From NCBI GenBank assembly GCA_002068205.1, contig MVZB01000239.1, positions 1 through 5,189 of the forward strand: a stretch of DNA of 5,189 nt, read 5' to 3'. The stretch's first letter is position 1; each line of letters begins with the position of its first letter. The notes below the pieces were generated by a model that made no database searches, was not told where the DNA came from, and was given only the letters and a program-made list of their open reading frames with translations. Source of the stretch: a candidate division BRC1 bacterium ADurb.BinA292. Lineage in GTDB: Bacteria > Sumerlaeota > Sumerlaeia > MVZB01. Below are positions 1-4,408 of this stretch, piece by piece. A program made the position numbers and the translations under genes.

Positions 1-792
1 CCCCCGCCTCTGTGCGCGGCGGGAAATCCTTTCATCTGATTGCCTAGGTCCAGTATCGGGCGCAACATCGCGCTTCCCATGCACCAGCCGATTCCGCCCT
101 GGACTCGTGTATATATCGCTATATTAAAGCCTTTTCATGATCCGGCCTTTTTCGCGAGTCCGTTTTGATCCAGACGCTCCAACCGCCAGTCCGGCATCCT
201 GGATCTGGCAGGCGCCCGCCATCGGTGCCATGCTGGCCACCGTGCAATTCGCCCGCCTCTGGAGCCGCGTCGGCATGCTGAACGAACGACTTCGAGATCC
301 TCGAATTGCGCATTTCCGGCCGCGCCGCCCTCTGGGTCCGCGGCTGGGCCGGGTTTTCTGGTTCGCTGATGTGCTGGCCGCTGATCATTTCCTAGGTGAC
401 CAAGACGATGGGACGATTTCGCGCGAAACGATGGGCCTCCCGCCGGAGCACCTGCTGTGGCGGACGATCTTTGTCCTCGTGGTGGCGCTAGTCATTTGCG
501 CCCTCTCGGGCCGGTGGGGGCGTCGTCCTTACCGACCTCGTGCGGTTCTTCTGCGCAACGCTCGGAACCATTCTGCTTGGTTACCTCTCCGGTGCGTGCG
601 GTCAGGGGCATCGATGTGACGGTGGAACGCCTGTCCCGAATACGGAATTCGCGAAGCCGGCCGGGCAGTTCAAACGCCTACGGCTTGAGGCCCTGTCCGA
701 CAAATCGATAGGCCTTATGCTCTGGACTAATATGGTATTGAGATTGCTGATGTAGCAGCTCTTTCCAGTTCCCGCAGGACAAGTGCGGACCG
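1..792. other. No supported gene; possible decayed membrane-protein remnant
   Basis: No intact gene can be supported here. The longest open stretch (137-619, plus strand) has an arginine-rich composition that matches no family I know. Three hydrophobic, membrane-like stretches appear on the plus strand: about 318-392 in the frame of position 540 (ending at TAG 393-395), about 452-508 in the frame of position 137 (LLWRTIFVLVVALVICALSG), and about 522-593 again in the frame of position 540 (VVLTDLVRFF, then GTILLGYLSG). Alternating frames with hydrophobic content would fit a membrane protein gene broken by two frameshifts, but chance is possible. An AT-rich patch at 109-126 resembles a promoter, with nothing convincing downstream. 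The block ends where an IS5-type transposase fragment begins. Confidence 0.3.
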
Positions 793-933
793 ATGGCTCG
801 TCACGATCTGAGCGAGGAGGGATTCGCGCTCTTGCGGCCGTTATTGCCGCCTGAATGGTCGGGGCGCAAGGGCAAACCCTATGCTTCCCACCATAAGGTC
901 TTGAACGGTATCTTCTGGATTCTGCATACCGGC
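793..933 (+). pseudogene. IS5-family transposase, N-terminal fragment
   Basis: This is the first 47 or so residues of an IS4/IS5-family transposase, the N-terminal region known as DUF4096 (Pfam PF13340). The ATG at 793 opens MARHDLSEEGFALLRPLLPP, followed by a basic stretch and KVLNGIFWILHTG, which aligns with the usual H-x-VLNGI-x-W-x-LRTG-x-PWRD pattern. Homology stops at the HTG (about 933): the expected A-P-W-R-D-L-P does not follow, and the sequence passes into an IS630-like fragment on the other strand. All three catalytic DDE residues lie in the missing part, so the product cannot transpose. The frame stays open to about 1014, but that extension is antisense to the next fragment. No clear ribosome site or terminal inverted repeat was recognised. 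Confidence 0.85.
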
Positions 934-1047
934 GATCCCGGCGTCCCGATAGCGCTCCAGAACATTCTGCACCGTGCCGCGCCGCACGCGCATACGCCGG
1001 GCGATCTGGCCTAAAGTCAAGCCCTCTGGCTGCCGTGCACAATGCGC
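929..1047 (-). pseudogene. IS630-type transposase, N-terminal helix-turn-helix fragment
   Basis: Read on the minus strand from the stop at 1048-1050, this piece encodes about 38 residues including QPEGLTLGQIARRMRV, RRGTVQNVLERYR and DAGIAG. That is the pattern of the helix-turn-helix at the N-terminus of IS630/Tc1-like transposases: L-T-L-x-x-I-A-R-R, then S/R-R-x-T-V-x-x-x-L-x-R-Y-R-x-x-G-I/L-A-G. There is no ATG; a TTG lies at 1018-1020. Homology ends near 930, exactly where the IS5-type fragment on the opposite strand stops. At its other end it abuts an IS630 catalytic fragment in inverted orientation. About 120 residues normally lying between these two domains are absent, so this is either a rearranged copy or part of a second IS630 copy. 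A different HTH protein is possible but less likely given the neighbour. Confidence 0.68.
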
Positions 1048-1314
1048 TCAGGCGGCCTGGGATTCACGCGGACGCAACGCCTGGTCGATCACGCGCCCCA
1101 CGGCCACTGAGAGACGACCACGCTGGTGGCTGCGATCAGCTGCGAGGCGACGCTGCCGCCGAGGGTGCTCGATGGCCCCATCGACGCGGCGGCGTTCGCG
1201 GCCTATGTGGAACAGCTGCTCGTGCCGGCCCTGCCCGCTGGCGCGATCATCGTGATGGACAACCTGGGCGCGCACCGCGTGTCGGTCGTGGAACGCCTGC
1301 TGCGGGTGGTCGGC
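1045..1314 (+). pseudogene. IS630-family transposase DDE-domain fragment with in-frame stop
   Basis: This is the middle of an IS630-family transposase (DDE_3 domain, Pfam PF13358). Before the stop it reads RLVDHAPHGH; after it, ETTTLVAAI, LPPRVLDGPIDAAAFAAYVE, QLLVPALPAGAIIVMDNLGA and H. These match the family blocks G-H-W-x-T-T-T, V-L-D-G-P-I/M, AYVEQ-x-LVP and the second catalytic aspartate in V-M-D-N-L-G-x-H (GAC 1258-1260). TGA at 1108-1110 stands where the conserved Trp of GHW should be, one base from TGG. The first catalytic Asp, the final Glu with its Y-S-P-D-x-N-P-I-E block, and the N-terminus are missing. Similarity fades near 1306-1314, where the plus strand becomes antisense to a truncated minus-strand gene; the frame itself runs on to a TAA at 1330-1332. 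Confidence 0.9.
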
Positions 1315-1640
1315 ATCTGGCCGGCGGGGTAAGCAATGAATTCCGCCTGCCCGCGGGCCAGCGTGACCTCGCGGTAGTTGATCGCCGCGGTCACGCTTCC
1401 GTCCGGATGCGTCGTCAGCCGATCGACCGACACGCAGTAGAGCGGCATCGTAGATTCCGCGTCGGCATAGACCGCGAGCATATAATAGTCTGTCGCGTTC
1501 GAAGCCAGCGGGCTGGCATGGGTCAGCGCGAACGCCTCTTGCCGCACCGCCGGTTCGCGCCATGCAGCCCAGAGCAGCATCGCCGCCACCAGCAGCATGC
1601 CGCCTGCAAGCGACCAATGACGATTCAGTTTCATTTTCAC
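1315..1640 (-). pseudogene. Membrane-anchored hypothetical protein, 3' end lost
   Basis: I do not recognise this gene. A strong Shine-Dalgarno sequence (GGAGG at 1654-1650) lies 9 bases before GTG at 1640; an ATG two codons later is the alternative start. The product begins MKMKLNRHWSLAGG and has one hydrophobic segment at about residues 11-27 (LAGGMLLVAAMLLWAAW), probably an uncleaved anchor. A soluble part follows with stretches such as DYYMLAVYADAES and SVTAAINYREVTLA. Native-looking sequence ends near residue 104 (QAEFIAY, about 1329). Beyond that the open frame, which runs on to 1203, is simply antisense to the IS630 catalytic fragment. The 3' end therefore seems to have been removed when the transposon fragment arrived. 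An intact start and ribosome site indicate recent loss, and a hybrid product could still be made. Confidence 0.6.
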
Positions 1641-1868
1641 GACCCCCTTCCTCCGGAGTAATATAACTCCAAAATAGATGGGATCGTCGAGCGTGTCGTG
1701 TCAGATAGGTGCGCAGAGATTGGACAAAATGCAGAGGGAGAGGGCGTTTGGGTGTAGGTCCTTTTCGCCTGGTTTTCGCCTATTTTCCCCGATTTTGTGC
1801 CTATTTTTTGGGAAAACGCCCTACACCCGGACAGGTGTCAAATTCGCCGTAAGTCTTTTATTTTCAGG
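1641..1868. other. Structured AT-richer intergenic region between tRNA-Cys and the truncated gene
   Basis: This 228-base stretch has no credible gene; the plus-strand open frames across it are antisense to the tRNA. It holds the ribosome binding site of the truncated gene, a small inverted repeat at 1655-1670 (GGAGT / ACTCC around AATATA), and a block of phased T-tracts bracketed by inverted repeats (1741-1828). A 5-bp stem (minus strand, 1838-1834 with 1827-1823) followed six bases later by TTTT is the only terminator-like signal after the tRNA, and it is weak. No convincing promoter for the minus-strand gene at 1640 was found. Confidence 0.7.
1741..1828. repeat. Phased T-tracts (predicted curved DNA) inside an inverted repeat
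   Basis: T-tracts of four to six bases start at 1762, 1773, 1783, 1793 and 1804, spacings of 11, 10, 10 and 11, a mean of 10.5 bp and thus one helical turn. Runs of A/T phased this way bend DNA. Short direct repeats accompany them (TTTTCGCCT at 1762 and 1773). The block is flanked by 9-bp inverted arms, GGGTGTAGG (1750-1758) and CCTACACCC (1820-1828). A second pair, AGGGCGTTT (1741-1749) and AAACGCCCT (1814-1822), overlaps the first on the right side, so the two pairings exclude each other. Its function is unknown: a curved element upstream of the gene at 1640, or a recombination or protein-binding site beside the tRNA. Confidence 0.75.
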
Positions 1869-1871
1869 TGG

Positions 1872-1945
1872 AGGAGACGGTGGGATTCGAACCCACGGAT
1901 AACGGATTTGCAGTCCGTCGCCTTAGACCACTTGGCTACGTCTCC
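1872..1945 (-). tRNA. tRNA-Cys (anticodon GCA)
   Basis: A complete 74-nt cloverleaf folds on the minus strand. The acceptor stem is GGAGACG/CGTCTCC, the D arm is closed by GCC/GGC, the anticodon stem is ACGGA/TCCGT with loop CTGCAAA (anticodon GCA), the variable loop is TATCC, and the T arm is GTGGG-TTCGAAT-CCCAC. The discriminator base is U, as expected for tRNA-Cys. It is followed directly by CCA (1871-1869), so the 3' end is encoded. It lies 278 bases downstream of the TPR gene on the same strand, with a separate promoter-like sequence between them. Its 3' side faces the degraded transposon region, the usual geometry for islands that integrate at tRNA 3' ends. Confidence 0.98.
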
Positions 1946-2223
1946 CAGTCCGAGGCGGGGGCTGGGCTCCGCGGGCTTTCTTTTCCCGTCCGAGGCTCAG
2001 CCGTCAGTCGGCCCTTATCTTCCGGATTGCCGCGCCGGTTGTCAATCCCGCCGCAACCGACGCCGGCAACCGGTTCCCTTAGATCCCCCCGGAAATACAT
2101 GGCGTCTCGTTCACCCCGCAGGCCGAGCCCGCTTCAGGCTCTCGGTCCGCTTCGCGCACTCGGCCTCCCTCACGCGCCAGACCCTGGTCACGCGCCGCGC
2201 CCGCCTCGCGCGCCAAGCCCGCG
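1946..2223. other. Intergenic region between the TPR gene and tRNA-Cys
   Basis: The stretch contains most of the 18-bp tandem repeat (2116-2223), the candidate tRNA promoter (2017-2045), and a 7-bp inverted repeat CCGGTTG (2035-2041) / CAACCGG (2067-2073) that overlaps the -35 element. No T-tract follows a stable stem on the minus strand, so I see no clear intrinsic terminator for the TPR gene. Plus-strand open frames here are antisense to the tRNA and to the repeat. Confidence 0.6.
2017..2045 (-). promoter_or_regulatory. Candidate promoter for tRNA-Cys
   Basis: On the minus strand a perfect -35 hexamer TTGACA (2045-2040) is followed after 17 bases by GAAGAT (2022-2017), a weak -10. An overlapping GATAAG (2019-2014) sits slightly far downstream. 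A GC-rich stretch (GGGCCGAC) follows, like the discriminator of stringently controlled stable-RNA promoters. Transcription would start near 2008, leaving a leader of about 60 bases before the tRNA. The -35 match is strong and the -10 is poor. Confidence 0.42.
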
Positions 2224-2241
2224 TTACGCGCCGGGCACCAT
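2116..2241 (-). repeat. Degenerate 18-bp tandem repeat crossing the end of the TPR gene
   Basis: Seven consecutive 18-base units can be laid end to end on the minus strand. The best conserved begin at 2223, 2205, 2187 and 2169, with a consensus close to rGCGGGCTCGGCGCGTGA. On the plus strand the core TCACGCGCC or a close variant recurs at 2170, 2188, 2206 and 2224, exactly 18 bases apart. Units at 2151-2134 and 2133-2116 are more diverged. The first unit (2241-2224) holds the last codons and the TAA stop of the TPR gene. In that frame most units end in TGA, TAA or CGA. In the +1 frame they read as a hexapeptide repeat: ARNAGL, AREAGA, ARDQGL, AREGGR, VREADR, EPEAGS. Confidence 0.8.
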
Positions 2242-3675
2242 CCCCGGCAACTGGAACAGCTCGGGTTCCTCCTCAATCTCGCTGCCCAGCCCGCGCGCAT
2301 AGGCCAGCGTTTGGCCGGCGCGCACGCGCAGCGCGGCGTTCGGCGCGCGCAGCACCGCCTGCTCCAGCAGATCGAACGCCTGCTCGAACCCCTCGGGGTA
2401 GGCCGGCTCATACAGCGCCAACTGCAGCTCCGCAATCCCCAGGTAGTAGCTCACATACGCATCCTCGGGATGCTCCTGGTGCATGATCCGCAGCAGTTGC
2501 TGGGCCCCGCGGTAGTCTCCGGCCAGCAGATCCATGCGTGCGCGGATCAGCGCCGCGTCGGTCGTCTCCAGCGTCGACGAATCCAATGCCTGATACACCT
2601 GGCGCGCCGTGGCCAGGTCGTCTGCGCTCAGCGCCGTTTCCAATACCAGCCGCCGCCGGCGCGCGTCGTCCGGTTCGCGCGTCAGGTGCTCCGCCGCCAC
2701 GACCAGCGCGTCGCGCGGTTCACCCAGCAGCAACCTCACGTAGATCAGCGCCTCCGCCAGCGACGCGCGCTCGGGATGCTGCTCGCGCGCCAGCGCCAGT
2801 TGCGTCTCGGCCTGCGTCAGCGGCAGCGGCTGCGCCGCATTCAGTTCATACCACAGCAGCGGTTTCACCCACTCGGGTCCCTCTGGCGCGTAGATCGCCA
2901 GCGCCGTCGCGAACAGCGCGAAGGCCCCCTCATCCAGCGGATAGGCCTGATAGTAGGGGATCATCCGCAGGGCGGCTTCGCGCCCGTCGCCCGCTTCGAT
3001 CGCGCGCAGCGCTTCCCGGCGCGCCTCGCGCTTGCGGTTCTCGATCAGTTGGTTGTGCGTTTCGATCTCACGGTTGCGGTCCCGCAGCTCGGCCTGCAGC
3101 CGCTCGTTGTAAGCGCGGTTGCGCTCCAGCTTCCGCTCGCTCGTGTAGTGGAATTTCCACATGTGGGCCGAAGGAAACCAGCCCCACGAATTGCCCTTGT
3201 AGTATCCGTGATCGTGCCGGTTGGGACCCGCCGGCCAGCGGTGCCAGTCGCGCGGGTCGCGAAAAACAATCTGCGTCGGCACCAGCTCATACGCCGGGAA
3301 GACGAACACCGGGCTGATGATCGGCACTTTGGCGAGCCCGCCGACGAATCCGTCCACCAGATCGCGCGGCAGCCCCAGCGCCACATAGAACGGCACCTTC
3401 CACCACGCGAACGCCTGCGGCGGCGGGTCCACCGGCCGGAACGGCCGCCCCGGCACCTCCTGCAGCAACTGGCGCGGGTATTCGGTCGGCATTGGGTAAG
3501 TCTGCAGTTCCGCCGCCTGCGTCGGGATCTCAACGCGCGCGACCGTCCCCCCGTCGATCATCTCGGCGGCATGCCCCAGCGGCGGGTCGAAGTCCTGGGC
3601 CGACCCCCGCGGGGCCAGCAGGCCGGTCATCAGCAGCAGCGCCGTCAGGCGGCGCGCAAAGCGCGGTCGGCACAT
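2224..3675 (-). CDS. Exported TPR-repeat protein of unknown function
   Basis: The product has 483 residues. The ATG at 3675 is chosen because it opens a typical Sec signal peptide: basic RPRFARR, then hydrophobic TALLLMTGLLAP, then G-S-A cut before QDF (about residue 26). A frame-open TTG at 3771 would add 32 unlikely residues. Residues 88-135 hold apolar stretches around PRDLVDGFVGGLAKVP. Residues 138-177 are packed with Trp, His and Tyr (DWHRWP, RHDHGYYKGNSWGWFPS, MWKFHY). A charged helix, probably coiled coil, spans about 178-225. Helical pairs with TPR spacing run from about 285 to 460, for example YVSYYLGIAELQLALYEP. The protein is probably periplasmic or outer-membrane associated and may act as an assembly scaffold; that is inference. 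I do not recognise the N-terminal domain. The stop lies inside an 18-bp tandem repeat. Confidence 0.86.
   Translation of the reverse strand: MCRPRFARRLTALLLMTGLLAPRGSAQDFDPPLGHAAEMIDGGTVARVEIPTQAAELQTYPMPTEYPRQLLQEVPGRPFRPVDPPPQAFAWWKVPFYVALGLPRDLVDGFVGGLAKVPIISPVFVFPAYELVPTQIVFRDPRDWHRWPAGPNRHDHGYYKGNSWGWFPSAHMWKFHYTSERKLERNRAYNERLQAELRDRNREIETHNQLIENRKREARREALRAIEAGDGREAALRMIPYYQAYPLDEGAFALFATALAIYAPEGPEWVKPLLWYELNAAQPLPLTQAETQLALAREQHPERASLAEALIYVRLLLGEPRDALVVAAEHLTREPDDARRRRLVLETALSADDLATARQVYQALDSSTLETTDAALIRARMDLLAGDYRGAQQLLRIMHQEHPEDAYVSYYLGIAELQLALYEPAYPEGFEQAFDLLEQAVLRAPNAALRVRAGQTLAYARGLGSEIEEEPELFQLPGMVPGA
3598..3675 (-). other. Sec signal peptide of the TPR protein
   Basis: Residues 1-26 show a positively charged start (R3, R5, R8, R9), a hydrophobic core at about 10-22 and a small-residue cleavage site, G24-S25-A26 before Q27-D28. 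Cys2 is at the extreme N-terminus and is not in a lipobox, so a lipoprotein signal is not indicated. Confidence 0.75.
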
Positions 3676-3690
3676 GGGGCAACCTGTCTT

Positions 3691-3708
3691 GCTCCGCCCG
3701 GGCGGAGC
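3691..3708. promoter_or_regulatory. 18-bp perfect palindrome upstream of the TPR gene
   Basis: GCTCCGCCCGGGCGGAGC is its own reverse complement over all 18 bases. It ends 15 bases before the ATG at 3675, between the candidate promoter and the start. In DNA it could be an operator for a dimeric regulator. In RNA it would give a GC-rich stem next to the weak ribosome site (AGG in GACAGGTTG). No T-tract follows on the minus strand, so it is not an ordinary terminator. Confidence 0.55.
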
Positions 3709-3761
3709 CGTGGCAGTCCGAGCGGCCCCCGCCGCCCGTGCGGCGTGGCCTGATCCGCTGT

Positions 3762-3790
3762 GTTGTAGCAACTGGGCGCGCGCTTTGCAA
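3762..3790 (-). promoter_or_regulatory. Candidate promoter for the TPR gene
   Basis: On the minus strand TTGCAA (3790-3785) and TACAAC (3767-3762) are separated by 17 bases, each matching four of six positions of the sigma70-type consensus. Transcription would begin near 3755 and give an untranslated leader of about 80 bases containing the palindrome at 3691-3708. The site lies in the 161-base gap after the phosphoesterase gene, so the TPR gene may be expressed separately. Confidence 0.4.
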
Positions 3791-3836
3791 TCCCGGCCAA
3801 CCCGCCGCCGCCGTCGCCCGCGTCCCGCTCGGCGGC

Positions 3837-4346
3837 TCAGGCGCTCAGCTTCAGGTGTTCCAGTCTGACTTGCCCGCTGCCTTCCTCGACTGAGATCATC
3901 CCGACCGTCGCCCCGTGCTGGGTCAGGCCCGCGCGGCCCGCCGCCCCCGGGTTGAACAGCTTGACGCCGTCCAGTTCCTCAATCAGCGGCAGATGCGAGT
4001 GGCCGAAGATAATGATGCCGGGCTGGAACCCGGCGAACTGCCCCAGCAGGCTGGCGTGATCGTGCGCCGAGGCATGGGCCAGATGCCCGTGCGTCATCGC
4101 GATCCGCCCCGCCGGCGTCTCCAGTTGCCGGATCAACGGCCGCGCGCGCGGATCGGGCAGGTCGACATTGCCCGCCACCGCCTGCACCGGCGCGATCGTC
4201 CGCAGCTCGACGAGCACGTCGTCCCGGCCGATATCCCCCGCGTGCAGGATCAACTGAACCCCGTCAAACAGATCGAACAGCGCCGGGTGCAGATACCCGT
4301 GCGTATCGGACAGCACACCGATGCGGTAGAAACTTGTTTCGGCCAT
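3837..4346 (-). CDS. YfcE/MJ0936-family metallophosphoesterase
   Basis: This 169-residue protein is a complete member of the calcineurin-like phosphoesterases of the YfcE/MJ0936 type (Pfam PF12850), metal-dependent cytosolic enzymes that hydrolyse phosphodiesters, often shown only on artificial substrates. All metal-site blocks are visible: D14-x-H16 (LSDTHG), G37-D38 (HAGDI), G59-N60-x-D62 (AGNVD), G87-H88 (THGH), G115-H116-x-H118 (FGHSH) and N132-P133-G134. In YfcE-like proteins the last block is usually NPGS; here it is NPGA. The length matches the family and there is no signal peptide. The ATG at 4346 follows GAAGG about 10 bases upstream. It lies 62 bases behind the membrane-protein gene, so cotranscription is likely. 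The physiological substrate cannot be told from sequence. Confidence 0.94.
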   Translation of the reverse strand: MAETSFYRIGVLSDTHGYLHPALFDLFDGVQLILHAGDIGRDDVLVELRTIAPVQAVAGNVDLPDPRARPLIRQLETPAGRIAMTHGHLAHASAHDHASLLGQFAGFQPGIIIFGHSHLPLIEELDGVKLFNPGAAGRAGLTQHGATVGMISVEEGSGQVRLEHLKLSA

Positions 4347-4408
4347 GGCGGCGCAACCTTCGTCGGGAATCGGCGTCGGGCGGGCAACGGGACCGTTGGG
4401 GCGTCGTT
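4347..4408. other. Short gap between membrane-protein and phosphoesterase genes
   Basis: The 62 bases contain a near-palindrome CAACGG-GA-CCGTTG (4385-4398) and the likely ribosome site of the phosphoesterase (GAAGG, minus strand). No T-tract follows the stem, so it should not stop transcription strongly, in keeping with readthrough between the two genes. Confidence 0.45.

Noticed and set aside
1..80. A minus-strand frame open to the left edge with ATG at 80 (MGSAMLRPILDLGNQ)
   Set aside because: It looks slightly protein-like, but 27 codons without a stop are expected by chance in this composition and there is no further support.
43..396. Two CCTAGGT sites (43-49 and 391-397) as insertion target duplications
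   Set aside because: They are short palindromic words with no element ends beside them, and the flanking bases differ.
137..619. A 160-codon plus-strand open frame as a real gene
   Set aside because: There is no ribosome site, an arginine-rich composition and no recognisable domain. Only a short hydrophobic part looks protein-like, so it is treated as possible remnant material.
1813..1838. Intrinsic terminator after tRNA-Cys
   Set aside because: The stem is only 5 bp and the T run is four bases, separated by six bases. It is too weak to annotate as a terminator.
2116..2241. CRISPR array
   Set aside because: The unit is 18 bases with no distinct spacers, and the copies are contiguous and diverged.
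1678..2302. Plus-strand open frames containing GGDGGIRTHG and DSNPRITDLQS
   Set aside because: These peptides are antisense translation of a tRNA gene, a well-known source of false protein annotations.
2311..3753. A 480-codon plus-strand open frame antisense to the TPR gene
   Set aside because: Its product is arginine- and glutamine-rich with no family resemblance. The opposite strand has a signal peptide, coiled-coil and TPR-like pattern. Long antisense frames are common in GC-rich coding DNA.
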